A program made the position numbers and the translations under genes. Source: Actinoplanes oblitus (GTDB lineage Bacteria; Actinomycetota; Actinomycetes; Mycobacteriales; Micromonosporaceae). Taken from it: a DNA stretch of 64,000 nucleotides. Position 1 is the first letter of the stretch, and the number at the start of each line of letters is the position of its first letter. Under the pieces are notes generated by a model. It saw nothing but the letters and a program-made list of their open reading frames with translations, had not been told where the DNA came from and did not search any database. Below are positions 42,063-52,272 of the stretch, piece by piece. The stretch is taken from NCBI RefSeq assembly GCF_030252345.1, contig NZ_CP126980.1, forward strand, positions 9,061,501 through 9,125,500, written 5' to 3'.

Positions 42063-43331
42063 TCAGCTCTTCACGTACGGGATGCCGTCCGCGGCGGGCG
42101 CGCGCACCCGGCCGACCAGGCCGGCCACCGCGATGATCGTGGCGATGTACGGCAGCATGCTGAGGAACTGGTTCGGCACCGGGCTGCCGATGGCGGCCAG
42201 GTAGAACGCCAGCTTCTGGGCGAACCCGAAGAACAGCGCCGCGCCGAACGCCCCGATCGGCGAGTACCGCCCGAAGATCAGCGCGGCGAGCGCGATGAAG
42301 CCGGCGCCGGCCGTCATGTTCTTGGTGAAGCTGCCGGTCGCCACCAGCGTGAAGTACGCCCCGCCGAGGCCCGCCACCACGCCGCCGAGCAGCACGTTCA
42401 GGTAGCGCAGGCCGCGCACCCGGATACCCACCGTGTCGGCCGCGGTGGGGTGCTCGCCGACCGCCCGGGTCCGCAGGCCCCACCGGGTCCGGTTGAGCCC
42501 GAAGTAGATCACCAGGACCAGCGCCAGCGCGATCCAGAGCAGCAGCGTGGCGTGGAAGAACACCGGGCCGAGCACCGGGATGTCGGCCAGCCCGGGGATG
42601 CGCCACCTGGGCATCTGCGGCGGGGTGTTGTACTTCGCCGCGTCGGGCTGCATCAGCCGCTCGTAGAGGAAGCCGGTGACGCCGAGCGCGAACAGGTTCA
42701 GCACGATGCCGACCACTGTCTGGTCGACCAGGTAGCGGATCGACAGCACGGCCAGGATCGCCGCGATGATCACGCCGCCGACCGCGGCGCTGATCAGGCC
42801 GGCCCAGACGCTGCCGGCCATGGTGCCGATCAGGGCGCCGCCGAACGCGCCCATCAGGAACTGGCCCTCGATGGCCACGTTCACCACGCCGGAACGCTCG
42901 CCGAGCACGCCGGCCAGGGCACCCAGGATCAGCGGCAGGGCCAGGTCCATGGTGCCGCTGAGGGTGTCCTCCAGGGCCAGGAACTGGCCGGCCACCTGCC
43001 AGCACAGGAACGACAGCACGAAGGTCACGATGCCGGTCACCAGCAGCGCGTTCGACCAGCGCTTGAGCAGACCGGCCACCAGCAGGCCGCCGGCGACCAG
43101 GGTCAGCACGCCGAACAGCACCGCGCCGAGCTGCCCGTTGATGGCGAGCGCGGCGCCGCTGGCGTCCTCGGTGAGCGTGAAACGGGCGTCCTTGCTCGGG
43201 GCGAGCGCGCCGAACAGGGCGGCGGCGACGGCGCCGAGCAGGATCAGGGCCACCCCGAGGCGGCGCTGCCGGGTCCAGAACGGCTCCGGCGCGGCGACCT
43301 CGGCCAGCTCCTCCACAGTCGTGGTCGACAT
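42063..43331 (-). CDS. Nucleoside ABC transporter permease (BmpD/NupQ-like)
   Basis: A 422-residue inner-membrane protein with about ten hydrophobic helices. LPLILGALAGVLGERSGVVN and VAIEGQFLMGAFGGALIG, GFLYERLM and FIALAALIFGRYSPIGAFGA are the family's permease blocks (ribose/purine-nucleoside importer class). The N-terminus has an extra helix pair before the conserved part. It forms the channel with the second permease. ATG at 43331, four bases after the upstream permease stop. Confidence 0.92.
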   Translation of the reverse strand: MSTTTVEELAEVAAPEPFWTRQRRLGVALILLGAVAAALFGALAPSKDARFTLTEDASGAALAINGQLGAVLFGVLTLVAGGLLVAGLLKRWSNALLVTGIVTFVLSFLCWQVAGQFLALEDTLSGTMDLALPLILGALAGVLGERSGVVNVAIEGQFLMGAFGGALIGTMAGSVWAGLISAAVGGVIIAAILAVLSIRYLVDQTVVGIVLNLFALGVTGFLYERLMQPDAAKYNTPPQMPRWRIPGLADIPVLGPVFFHATLLLWIALALVLVIYFGLNRTRWGLRTRAVGEHPTAADTVGIRVRGLRYLNVLLGGVVAGLGGAYFTLVATGSFTKNMTAGAGFIALAALIFGRYSPIGAFGAALFFGFAQKLAFYLAAIGSPVPNQFLSMLPYIATIIAVAGLVGRVRAPAADGIPYVKS

Positions 43332-43335
43332 GTCC

Positions 43336-44574
43336 TCAGCCCTTCGCCGTGGTGCGGGCGGCACGAAGTTGGAAGATCGCCTTCACCAGTGCGGGGGCGG
43401 CGATGAAGATGACGATCAGGGCCTGCAGCACGGTGACCAGCTCCAGCGAGATGCCGGTGAACGACTGCATCCGGTTGCCACCGGCCCGCAGCGCGCCGAA
43501 CAGGATCGCGGCGAGCAGGGTGCCCCACGGGCGGTTACGGCCGAGCAGAGCGACCAGCAGGCCGTCGAAGCCGATGTTGCCGGCCACCGACGGGGTCAGC
43601 GCGTACGCGGTACCCAGCACCTGGGTCGCGCCGCCCAGCCCGGCCAGCGCGCCGGCCACCGCCATGAGCAGCGTGTACGTCTTGGCCACGCTGATCCCGG
43701 CGGTCCTCGCGGCGGGCGCGTTGGAGCCCACCGCGCGCAGCTCGAAGCCGAACGCCGACCGGTTGAGCAGCCAGGCCACGCCGGCGGTGACCAGCACCGC
43801 CAGCACGATGCCGAGATTCACCCGGAGCGCGCCGCCGAACGACGGCAGCTGGGCCGACTCGGCGACCACCTTGCTGATCGCGTCGGACCGGCCGGGCTGC
43901 TGGACGACCTTCTGGATGACCAGCCAGGCCAGGAACAGGCCGGCGATGTAGTTGAGCATGATCGTGGTGATCACCTCGTGCGCGCCGGTGCGCGCCTTGA
44001 GCAGGCCCGGCAGGAAGCCCCACAGGGCACCGCCGAGCGCGCCGGCGACCAGCGCCACGATCAGGTTCAGCACGATCGGCAGGCCGAAGGTGAACCCGGC
44101 CGCGCCGGCCGCGATGCAACCGAGCACCGCCTGGCCCTGCGCGCCGATGTTGAACAGGCCGCCGCGGAAGGCGAGCGACACCGACAGGCCGGTGAACACC
44201 AGCGGTGCGGCGTAGGTGAGCGTCTCGGAGATCGGCGAGAACGCGTCCTGCCAGGTGCCACCGCCGGAGAGCCAGGCGCTGATCGCGTCCGGGTCGCCGA
44301 ACGCGCCCTTGAGCAGGTCGGCGTAGGCCGAGCTGACGAGCGTCCAGCTGGCCTGCAGCGCGTCGCCCGGGCGGGCGGTGAGGTAGCCGAACTTGGCCAG
44401 CACCGCCGAGTCGGAGATCACCACCAGCACCGCACCGATCACCATGGCCAGGACGATCGACAGGACGGTGACCGTGACGCTGTTCGACGCCCAGAGGTGG
44501 CGCGTGAAGGCGCTGAGGAACGTCTCCTTCGCGGCCGGTTCGGTGTCCTTCGGCTTTGTCGCTTCGGCGGTCAC
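43336..44574 (-). CDS. Nucleoside ABC transporter permease (BmpC/NupP-like)
   Basis: A 412-residue permease. A cytoplasmic leader is followed by TM helices, a periplasmic-side loop, then TAAPLVFTGLSVSLAFRGGL-type family sequence (here TYAAPLVFTGLSVSLAFR), FNIGAQGQAVLGCIAA, EVITTIMLNYIAGLFLAWLV and LVALLGRNRPWGTLLAAIL. Pairs with the other permease. The GTG start overlaps the ATPase stop (GTGA). Confidence 0.92.
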   Translation of the reverse strand: MTAEATKPKDTEPAAKETFLSAFTRHLWASNSVTVTVLSIVLAMVIGAVLVVISDSAVLAKFGYLTARPGDALQASWTLVSSAYADLLKGAFGDPDAISAWLSGGGTWQDAFSPISETLTYAAPLVFTGLSVSLAFRGGLFNIGAQGQAVLGCIAAGAAGFTFGLPIVLNLIVALVAGALGGALWGFLPGLLKARTGAHEVITTIMLNYIAGLFLAWLVIQKVVQQPGRSDAISKVVAESAQLPSFGGALRVNLGIVLAVLVTAGVAWLLNRSAFGFELRAVGSNAPAARTAGISVAKTYTLLMAVAGALAGLGGATQVLGTAYALTPSVAGNIGFDGLLVALLGRNRPWGTLLAAILFGALRAGGNRMQSFTGISLELVTVLQALIVIFIAAPALVKAIFQLRAARTTAKG

Positions 44575-46163
44575 TTCTTCTCCTCGTTGCCGCCGGTGAT
44601 GCCGGCCATCAGCAGGCCGATCTCCTCGCGCGGGGTGTCCGGCGAGACGACGGCCAGGATCCGGCCGCGGTACATCACCGCGATCCGGTCGGCGAGGCCG
44701 ACCACCTCGTCGAGCTCGCTGGAGACCACCAGCACCGCGGTGCCCTGGTCCCGCTCGTGGATGATCCGGCCGTGGATGAACTCGATCGAGCCGACGTCCA
44801 CGCCCCGGGTCGGCTGGGACGCGATGAACAGGCGCAGCGGGCGGGACATCTCCCGGGCGATGACCACCTTCTGCTGGTTGCCGCCGGAGAGGGTGCCGAC
44901 CGCGGACTCCGGTGACTGGGTCCGGATGTCGAACTGCGCGACCCGCTCCTTGGCGTTGCCGGCGATCTTCGCGATGTCCAGGCGGAACGCGTTGCCGTAC
45001 GGCTCCCGGTCGTACATGTCGAGGATCAGGTTCTCGGCGACGCTGAACTCCTTGACCACGCCGTCGTGGCTGCGGTCCTCGGGGACGTAGCCGACGCCGG
45101 AGCGCAGGATCTTCTTGGTGCTCTGCCCGGCCAGGTCCTCGCCGTCCAGCTGGACCGTGCCGGCGCGCACCTCGCGCAACCCCATGATCGCCTCGACCAG
45201 CTCGGTCTGCCCGTTGCCCTGCACGCCCGCGATGCCGAGCACCTCGCCGGCGCGGACCTCCAGGTCGACGCCGTCGACCGCGCGGATCCCCCGGTCGTCG
45301 TCGACGACCAGGCCGGCCAGCTGCAGCACGGCGCGGCCCGGATCGGCCGGTTGTTTCGCCACCTCCAGGCTGACCGCGCGGCCGACCATCAGGGCGGCCA
45401 GCTCCTCCTCGCTGGTGTCCGGGCTGGCGGTGCCGACGATCTTGCCGCGGCGGACCACGGTGATCCGGTCGGCGATCGCCTTGACCTCTTTGAGCTTGTG
45501 GGTGATGAAGACGATCGACTTGCCCATCTCGGTGAGCGAGCGCATCACCGCGAGCAGTTCCTCGGTCTCCTGCGGGGTGAGCACCGCTGTCGGCTCGTCC
45601 AGGATCAGCAGGTCGACGTCGCGGGTCAGCGCCTTGACGATCTCGACCCGCTGCTGGGCGCCGACCGGCAGGTCCTCCACCAGGGCGTCCGGGTCGACCG
45701 GCAGGCCGAACTTCTTCGAGGTCTCCAGAACGTCGCGGCGGGCGCGGCGACGGTCCAGCCAGCCGAGCGGGCCGCCGCGGGTCTCCTCGGCGCCGAGCGC
45801 GATGTTCTCCGCCACGGTGAAGACCGGGACCAGCATGAAGTGCTGGTGCACCATGCCGATGCCGGCCGCGATCGCGTCGCGGGGGCTGCGGAAGACCTGG
45901 GGCTCGTCGTTGACGACGATCTGCCCCTCGTCCGGCTGCAGCAGGCCGTACAACTGGTTCATCAGGGTGGACTTGCCGGCGCCGTTCTCGCCCAGCAGGG
46001 CGTGCACCTCGCCGGGCTCGACGGTGATGTCGATGTGGTCGTTGGCCACCAGGTCGCCGAAGCGCTTGGTGATGCCGCGCAGTTCCAGTTTCAGCGGAAT
46101 CTCCCGAGTCTCGGTGCTGGTCCTGGTGGAGGGAAGGGTGAAACGCGAGCCGCCGCCGACCAC
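44571..46163 (-). CDS. Nucleoside ABC transporter ATP-binding protein (two ATPase domains)
   Basis: An RbsA-type tandem ATPase. Domain 1: GENGAGKSTLMNQLYG (Walker A), QQRVEIVKALTRDVDLLILD (signature side and Walker B). Domain 2: GVQGNGQTELVEAI in place of a full Walker A, LSGGNQQKVVIARE. Only one site looks fully competent, as usual in the family. The coordinates use the GTG at 46163, the only standard start in the frame. The first 23 residues are not family-like; GGGAG at 46101-46105 lies six bases before a CTG at 46092-46094 (then KLELRGITKRFGD), so a CTG start giving 507 residues is likely. Confidence 0.9.
   Translation of the reverse strand: MVGGGSRFTLPSTRTSTETREIPLKLELRGITKRFGDLVANDHIDITVEPGEVHALLGENGAGKSTLMNQLYGLLQPDEGQIVVNDEPQVFRSPRDAIAAGIGMVHQHFMLVPVFTVAENIALGAEETRGGPLGWLDRRRARRDVLETSKKFGLPVDPDALVEDLPVGAQQRVEIVKALTRDVDLLILDEPTAVLTPQETEELLAVMRSLTEMGKSIVFITHKLKEVKAIADRITVVRRGKIVGTASPDTSEEELAALMVGRAVSLEVAKQPADPGRAVLQLAGLVVDDDRGIRAVDGVDLEVRAGEVLGIAGVQGNGQTELVEAIMGLREVRAGTVQLDGEDLAGQSTKKILRSGVGYVPEDRSHDGVVKEFSVAENLILDMYDREPYGNAFRLDIAKIAGNAKERVAQFDIRTQSPESAVGTLSGGNQQKVVIAREMSRPLRLFIASQPTRGVDVGSIEFIHGRIIHERDQGTAVLVVSSELDEVVGLADRIAVMYRGRILAVVSPDTPREEIGLLMAGITGGNEEKK
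46101..46105 (-). promoter_or_regulatory. Ribosome binding site pointing to a CTG start
   Basis: GGGAG on the minus strand, six bases before a CTG at 46094, exactly where ABC ATPase homology begins. No ATG, GTG or TTG lies in frame between it and the Walker A region. Confidence 0.5.
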
Positions 46164-46213
46164 GGATCGTGAATCCGCGGCCGCGCGGCGGCCGACATGC
46201 TACTACCGGAAGG

Positions 46214-47308
46214 TCACTTCGGCGCGCTGGCCGACTCGGCCTTGACCGTACCGGCGATGATGTCCTTCTTCAGCTGGTCGAGCTCCGACTTGAGGGTCGC
46301 GTCGACCTTGCTGTCGAACTGGTTGAACGGCGCCAGGCTGACACCGTCGTTCTCCAGGGTGCCGATGTAACCCGGGGTGGCCTCGAGCTTCTCGCCCTTG
46401 GCGCCCTTGACCACGGACTCCTTGACGGCTTCCTCGACGTTCTTCACCACGGTGCTGAGGAAGACGTCGCAGTACTGCGCGGCGCTCTTGCAGCCGTCCT
46501 GGTCGACCCAGACGACCGAGACCTTGCCGGCCGAGTCCTTGGCGACCTGCGCGGTGCCCAGGCCGGTGCCGCCGGCGACCGGCATGACCACGTCGGCGCC
46601 CTGCGAGACCAGGGTCTGGGTGATGGTCTTGCCCTTGTTCTGGTCGATGAAGCTGTCCGCGAAGGTGCCGTTCTGCTTCGCCTTGTCCCAGCCCAGGACC
46701 TGGACGGTCTTGCCCTTCTTCTGGTTGTAGTAGGCCACGCCGTCGGCGAAGCCGTCCATGAAGATGGTGACCGGCGGGATCTTCAGGCCGCCGAAGGTGC
46801 CGACCTTGCCCGACTTCGAGTAACCCGCCGCCAGGTAACCGGCCAGGAACGCGGCCTGCTGGGTGGCGAACTGCATCGGGTAGACGTTGGCGCCGGTGCT
46901 GCCGCTGTCCACGATGGCGAACTGCGAGCCCGCGCTCGCGCCGGACACCTTCTTGGTGGCGTCACCCATCAGGCCGCCGACCGCGAGGATGTAGTCGCAC
47001 TTCTGCGACACGAAGTTGCGCAGGTTCGGCTCGTAGTCCGCCTCGGAGGTCGAGGCGACGTACTTCGGGTCGACGTTGCTGGCCTCACCCTGGGCGGCCT
47101 TGATGCCGGCCCAGGCGGACGCGTTGAACGACTTGTCGTCGATGCCGCCGGTGTCGGTCACCATGCAGGCCTTGTAAGCGGCGGCGGCGCTGGCGCTGGC
47201 GCTACCGGACGAGGTCTCCTCCGGGGCCTTGCCACAAGCAGCGGCCGCGAGCGTCAGCCCACCTGCCGCGAGAATCGCCACGATCCGCTTCCCACGTACT
47301 GGGCGCAA
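46214..47308 (-). CDS. BMP-family nucleoside-binding lipoprotein
   Basis: A 364-residue secreted lipoprotein: basic start RPVRGKR, hydrophobic IVAILAAGGLTLAAAAC with lipobox LAAAAC (Cys 25), then the BMP fold with CMVTDTGGIDDKSFNASAWA, FVSQKCDYILAVGG, FATQQAAFLAGYLAAG and PVTIFMDGFADGVAYY. The TDTGGIDDKSFN block is typical of purine/pyrimidine nucleoside receptors. It delivers nucleosides to the importer. The start is a TTG with AAGGAGG five bases upstream. First gene of the transporter operon; the 50 bases to the ATPase gene contain a GGCCGC/GCGGCC hairpin that may protect or limit the transcript. Confidence 0.94.
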   Translation of the reverse strand: MRPVRGKRIVAILAAGGLTLAAAACGKAPEETSSGSASASAAAAYKACMVTDTGGIDDKSFNASAWAGIKAAQGEASNVDPKYVASTSEADYEPNLRNFVSQKCDYILAVGGLMGDATKKVSGASAGSQFAIVDSGSTGANVYPMQFATQQAAFLAGYLAAGYSKSGKVGTFGGLKIPPVTIFMDGFADGVAYYNQKKGKTVQVLGWDKAKQNGTFADSFIDQNKGKTITQTLVSQGADVVMPVAGGTGLGTAQVAKDSAGKVSVVWVDQDGCKSAAQYCDVFLSTVVKNVEEAVKESVVKGAKGEKLEATPGYIGTLENDGVSLAPFNQFDSKVDATLKSELDQLKKDIIAGTVKAESASAPK

Positions 47309-47358
47309 GACGCCCTCCTTCCACTGCTCACCGCACTCTCGGCAAGTCTCAGGTCGGC

Positions 47359-47387
47359 AGCGTATCCGGGGCCCATGGGGTCGTCAG
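47359..47387 (-). promoter_or_regulatory. Candidate promoter of the nucleoside transporter operon
   Basis: On the minus strand CTGACG (47382-47387), a 17-base spacer and TACGCT (47359-47364), 50 bases before the TTG of the receptor gene. Confidence 0.4.
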
Positions 47388-47554
47388 GCGTTCGGTACGG
47401 ACTGTTGGCGCACCGTTATCGCGCCGCAATCACCAGGGATTTCGCCTGCCCGCTTTCGGTGGGATCCCCACTGAATTGCCCGGTGGCCGCGTAACGAGCG
47501 GTTAATCTCGGCGGCCCCGCAACCCCCTCCGGTCACGATTCGCTCCGGGTGCGG

Positions 47555-47818
47555 TCACTTTTCGGTCACGGCCGTCTTTTCCGGCAAGACTCTTTCCGGT
47601 ACGGCCCGCCAGGCGCGCACGCCGAGCCCGCCGACGACCGTCCCGATCAGCAGCGACGCTCCGATCAGCAGCGCGTGCACCCAGAGGAACGAGGTGGGCG
47701 TCCCGCCGTCGAAGGACCGGTCGTCCCGGTAGATCGCCAGGCCGAACCGGGGCCAGATCACCCAGGTCCACACGCCGACCGCCATCAGGAAAGCCGCCCA
47801 CCGACGCGTGATCATCAC
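47555..47818 (-). CDS. SCO4848-family small membrane protein
   Basis: An 87-residue protein with two membrane helices (RRWAAFLMAVGVWTWVIWPR and FLWVHALLIGASLLIGTVVG) joined by a short charged loop with DDRSFDGGTPTS, then a basic tail. The pattern, including TRRW..FL..VGVW.W..W and F.WVH.LL, is that of the SCO4848 family of actinomycete membrane proteins, function unknown. Start is GTG 47818 or ATG 47815, adjacent codons; no clear ribosome site. Confidence 0.82.
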   Translation of the reverse strand: MMITRRWAAFLMAVGVWTWVIWPRFGLAIYRDDRSFDGGTPTSFLWVHALLIGASLLIGTVVGGLGVRAWRAVPERVLPEKTAVTEK

Positions 47819-47862
47819 GGCACCAGTATCGCAGCGGCCCCCGCGGCCCGGCGGCGGCCGGC

Positions 47863-48273
47863 CTAGTCACGACGCGGCGAGGTGAGCCGCTCCGCTATCC
47901 GGCGCCACCCGGCGAGCACCTCGGCCGGCTCCGGGGCGGCCGGCGGCGGCCCGGCGCCGGCCGGCTCGGCCAGCAGGTCGTCGACCGGGTCGGTGTCGTC
48001 CTCGGACCGCGCCCGGATCGACTCGATCTCCTGGCGGATCGCGTCCACCCCGGCCAGCGGCAGCATCGGCTCGACGACCGCCATCAGGTCGTCGTCGGCC
48101 ACCACCGCGCGGGCCAGCGCCACCGCGTGGTCCCGCTCGTACGGCCCGCAGACCACCGGATCCCAGTCCTCCCGGTCGCCCAGCGAGCCGATGGTGATCA
48201 CCCAGGGCTGGCCGGCGAGCGGTGAGCCGGGTGGCAGGCGCAGCGTGACGAGAGTCCCCACGCAGCACATCAT
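47863..48273 (-). CDS. Hypothetical protein, 136 residues
   Basis: Not recognised. It opens MMCCVGTLVTLRLPPGSPLA, then GQPWVITIGSLGDREDWDPV and CGPYERDHAVALARAVVADD, followed by an acidic, Pro/Ala-rich C-terminal half. No membrane segment. It is supported as a gene because its ATG overlaps the stop of the YihY/BrkB gene (ATGA) and codon third positions are strongly GC. It looks co-translated with that gene. Confidence 0.7.
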   Translation of the reverse strand: MMCCVGTLVTLRLPPGSPLAGQPWVITIGSLGDREDWDPVVCGPYERDHAVALARAVVADDDLMAVVEPMLPLAGVDAIRQEIESIRARSEDDTDPVDDLLAEPAGAGPPPAAPEPAEVLAGWRRIAERLTSPRRD

Positions 48274-49190
48274 CGCGGCCGGGCGTCCCGGATCCACAGG
48301 TTTTGCCCGACCGGGGCGGTCTTGTCGTCGGCCGACAGGTCCACCACCCGGCCGTGCGGGCTGGTGGCCGCCCAGGCCGCGCCGAACAGCAACAGCTGGT
48401 GAAAGACGTACAGGTAGACGAGCGCGCCGACGGCCGAGCCGACCAGCCCGTAGGCCGGGTTGCGCTCGACCATCGCGACGAACGACTTGCCGACCGTGTT
48501 GAGCAGCATCAGGCCGATCCCGACCTGGAGCACCGGCGGCGTCATCCGCCGGGCGGTCATCCGCAGCCGGGGCACCGCGGCCAGCAGCGCCGCGGCCAGC
48601 AGCATGTTCACCGTCAGCGTCAGGAGCAGGCTGACCACCGACAGGGTGCGCTGGAAGCCGCCGTCGGCGAGCCAGTCGAGCAGCGTCTCGAGGCCGTAGA
48701 CGGCGAGCTGGGTGAGCGCCAGCAGGGCGAGCACGCCGATCAGCACCAGCAGGTCCAGCACCTGCCGGATGCCGAAATAACCGGGCTGCTCGCGAAGCCG
48801 CCAGATGTGCCGCTGCGACGAGCGGATCGCCTCGACCCAGCCGATACCGGTGAAGGTCAGACCGATGATGCCGACGATCCCGACCGTCTTCTTGCTGTCC
48901 AGGATGGCCTTCACATCGAGGAACGGCAGGTTCTGCCGGAGGAAGTCCTGCACCGCGTCGAACAGCTGGGTGTTGCTGGTGAGCAGGAACCCGAAGACGG
49001 AGTAGCCGATCAGCAGCAGCGCGAAGAGCGCGAAGAAGCCGTAGTAGGCGCTGGCGGCGGCCAGCCGGCCGCCCTGGACCCCGTCGTAACGCAGCAGGGC
49101 ACGGCACAGGTGGTCGAAGTACCGGGACCGGTACCGGATGGCCATGATCCGCGCGGCAACTGCGTCGTACGCCCGGTCGACAGGGTTCAC
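48270..49190 (-). CDS. YihY/virulence factor BrkB family membrane protein
   Basis: A 306-residue inner-membrane protein with about six helices. The family features are the start YFDHLCRALLRYDG, GGRLAAASAYYGFFALFALLLIG-type first helix, GWVEAIRSSQRHIWR and GSAVGALVYLYVFHQLLLFG-type last helices. The function is uncertain; the old RNase BN name is not supported for this family. GTG start. First gene of a pair with the small hypothetical protein. Confidence 0.9.
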   Translation of the reverse strand: MNPVDRAYDAVAARIMAIRYRSRYFDHLCRALLRYDGVQGGRLAAASAYYGFFALFALLLIGYSVFGFLLTSNTQLFDAVQDFLRQNLPFLDVKAILDSKKTVGIVGIIGLTFTGIGWVEAIRSSQRHIWRLREQPGYFGIRQVLDLLVLIGVLALLALTQLAVYGLETLLDWLADGGFQRTLSVVSLLLTLTVNMLLAAALLAAVPRLRMTARRMTPPVLQVGIGLMLLNTVGKSFVAMVERNPAYGLVGSAVGALVYLYVFHQLLLFGAAWAATSPHGRVVDLSADDKTAPVGQNLWIRDARPR

Positions 49191-49774
49191 TGGGCGACCG
49201 TAACGGACAGCCCGGCCGGGGAGTGGAACCTTCTCGGCCGGTCGGCGTCAGGACCGGCGCAACCCGCGCGGCACCTCGCCCGGCCCGCGCGGTTGTCGTA
49301 GCCGCCGGCACCGATACCGGCCCGCGTCCGTGCGGCCGACCGCGAACGCGGGGGACGCCGGCGTCACCACGACACCGGACCCGGTCACTGCGAAAGCCGC
49401 GATCAGACGACGAGTTTGTGCGCAGCGGCATTCCCATGAAGGTTTCCCTGGCCGAAGGTCACCGGGTCCACAAAAAGGAATCTCCGAGAATTACCGGCGG
49501 CGGCGCGTGAAGCGCAATACCCGACAGGATTCGTCAATGTGCTGGCCTGCGTGGACACCCGTTCGCCGCACGGCGCCCGACCGGCACGCCCCCCTGTCGA
49601 CGCGGAGTTCGAGCAGCTCATCGACAATCGGCGGGAATCCCGGCGAAGAAGCCGCTCGTCGCGGTTCCGCCGGCATTCGCGGCGCCTGCGATCGAGCGGG
49701 GTAGCGTGCTCGGACAGCCCTGAAGTAGAGTCCCGGAAAAACGATTCACGGCGCTCCCAGAATGAGGAATCCGC
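49191..49774. other. Intergenic stretch, 584 bases
   Basis: Lies between the divergent YihY/BrkB gene and a small membrane protein gene. From about 49400 the GC content and the third-position bias drop. Several short open frames exist on both strands, but none has a convincing start, ribosome site or protein-like composition. It may be a decayed gene; nothing identifiable was seen. Confidence 0.55.
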
Positions 49775-50110
49775 ATGGACGAGGTGCGATTGCGGAAACT
49801 CGCGGTACCTATCGGAGTGAACGCACTGCTGGGGATTCCGGCCCTGGTTCCGATACACCTGATCTGGTACATCCTGGCCAACGGGCCGCTGGCGGATCTC
49901 GGGTGGACCCAGCGGTCCTGGAGCTGGAACCCGAACGACGGGCTGCTCCCCCTGGTGATCATCGCCGCGCTGGTGCTCGTGGTCTTCGGTGCGATCTGGG
50001 GCGGCGCCAACGCGTTCCTGCGCCGCCGGACAGACCTCCCGGCCGCTCAGTACTGGCTCATCTGCTCGGCCGCCACGCTCGTTCCGCTATGCGTCGACGC
50101 CGTTCGCTGA
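49775..50110 (+). CDS. Small hypothetical membrane protein
   Basis: A 111-residue protein with three likely helices: IGVNALLGIPALVPIHLIWY (near 13-35), LLPLVIIAALVLVVFGAIWG (near 56-76) and YWLICSAATLVPLCVDAV at the C-terminus. A loop between the first two holds LADLGWTQRSWSWNPND. No family recognised. GAGGA six bases before the ATG supports translation. It stands alone between two gene-poor gaps, so it may be an accessory gene. Confidence 0.68.
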   Translation: MDEVRLRKLAVPIGVNALLGIPALVPIHLIWYILANGPLADLGWTQRSWSWNPNDGLLPLVIIAALVLVVFGAIWGGANAFLRRRTDLPAAQYWLICSAATLVPLCVDAVR

Positions 50111-50534
50111 ACACCGGGAAAAATAGGGACGCATGAAGCTCCTGTGACGCGACGATCAGTTCTCCGCGGCGCGGCGCCGGCCGGCGCCGCCACCACTGTC
50201 GGCCGAGGAGGGCCGGGAGCAGCCGGCTCCGGAGGAATCGGCGAACGGGTGGCCGACCCAGTCCACCGTGGACCCGGAATTCTCTGGCCTGGCCCCGCGC
50301 GGTGTCCGGCACGGGCTTGAGCGTGGCGATGCGGATCGGCCCCGTCGAGGCAATCCCCCTCGCACCCGGCGGAGGTGAGCGCCGGCTGCCGCCGCTCTCC
50401 CTGCGACCCGGGCGGGGCCGGATCCAGGTGGATCCGGCCGTCTCCGACCGGTACGGAAGGCTCGCGCGAAGCGCGATAGCGCGCCGGCGGTGTGCCGCGG
50501 CGGTCGCCTCGGTCACCCGCTCCGCGAGCCGGGC
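50111..50534. other. Intergenic stretch, 424 bases
   Basis: Between the small membrane protein and the convergent 2'-5' RNA ligase-like gene. Open frames cross it on both strands (for example plus strand from 50302), but they are Arg-rich, have no ribosome site and run into the neighbouring gene. No hairpin or repeat stands out. Confidence 0.5.
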
Positions 50535-51065
50535 TCAGCCGCCGAGGGGGAAGTCACGGCGGGGACGCCACGGCCCCTCGCCGCCGTGCGAGAACAGGGT
50601 GAACGACGACACCGGGAAGCGGGCGGAGAAATCGGCCAGGTCGTCGAAGACCGCGTCCAGCGCCGCCGGCGACACGTCCTGCGCCACGGTGACGTGGGGA
50701 TGATAGGGAAAGCGGCTGTCCCGGCTGATGTCCTCGGACCGCGTGATCGCCTCGGCGAGCAGCTCACACTCGCTGATGCCCATCGCCAGGCTGACGAAGA
50801 CCACCTCGGTGACCGGCCGGAACGTCCCGGTCCCGCGCAGGTGGATGGTGAACGGCGGCTGGGCCGAGGCGACCGACTCCAGGTGTTTCTCCACCGCCGG
50901 CAGCGCGTCGGTGTCGACCTCGGTCGGGCCGAGGAGCGTGACGTGCGCCGGCGTCCAGGCGGCCTGCGGGTCGCCGGCCTCCGCGCGCCGCCGGGTCAGC
51001 GCCGCGCCCCATGGCTCGGGGATGTCGATGGCCACACCGATCCGGGTGCGGGCAGGCTCGGCCAC
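50535..51065 (-). CDS. 2'-5' RNA ligase family protein (2H phosphoesterase)
   Basis: A 176-residue 2H-type protein with both HxT motifs: HVTLLGPTEV in the first lobe and HVTVAQDVSP in the second, plus GVAIDIPEPWGAAL at the start. Enzymes of this fold act on 2',5'- or cyclic phosphodiesters of RNA; the cellular role in actinomycetes is unclear. Cytosolic. It follows trpS so closely (five bases after its start side, same strand) that the two are likely one transcript. Confidence 0.88.
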   Translation of the reverse strand: MAEPARTRIGVAIDIPEPWGAALTRRRAEAGDPQAAWTPAHVTLLGPTEVDTDALPAVEKHLESVASAQPPFTIHLRGTGTFRPVTEVVFVSLAMGISECELLAEAITRSEDISRDSRFPYHPHVTVAQDVSPAALDAVFDDLADFSARFPVSSFTLFSHGGEGPWRPRRDFPLGG

Positions 51066-51070
51066 CGGGC

Positions 51071-52153
<1,083 letters not shown>

Positions 52154-52272
52154 TTATGTTCGAACCTGTTGACTCATGAGCGATTCTGAGAGATTCTAGG
52201 ATCGCGTCCGCGGAGTATGCCCGCGGTAGAAGAACAACAGGACACCCGCACCTTTCAGAAAGGGCCTGAGCC

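Noticed and set aside
50302..50703. A 133-codon open frame on the plus strand
   Set aside because: It has no ribosome site, is Arg/Pro-rich, and runs antisense into the well-supported 2'-5' RNA ligase-like gene.
52169..52202. A galE promoter made of TTGACT and TAGGAT
   Set aside because: Both boxes look good alone, but the 22-base spacer is too long for a normal promoter.
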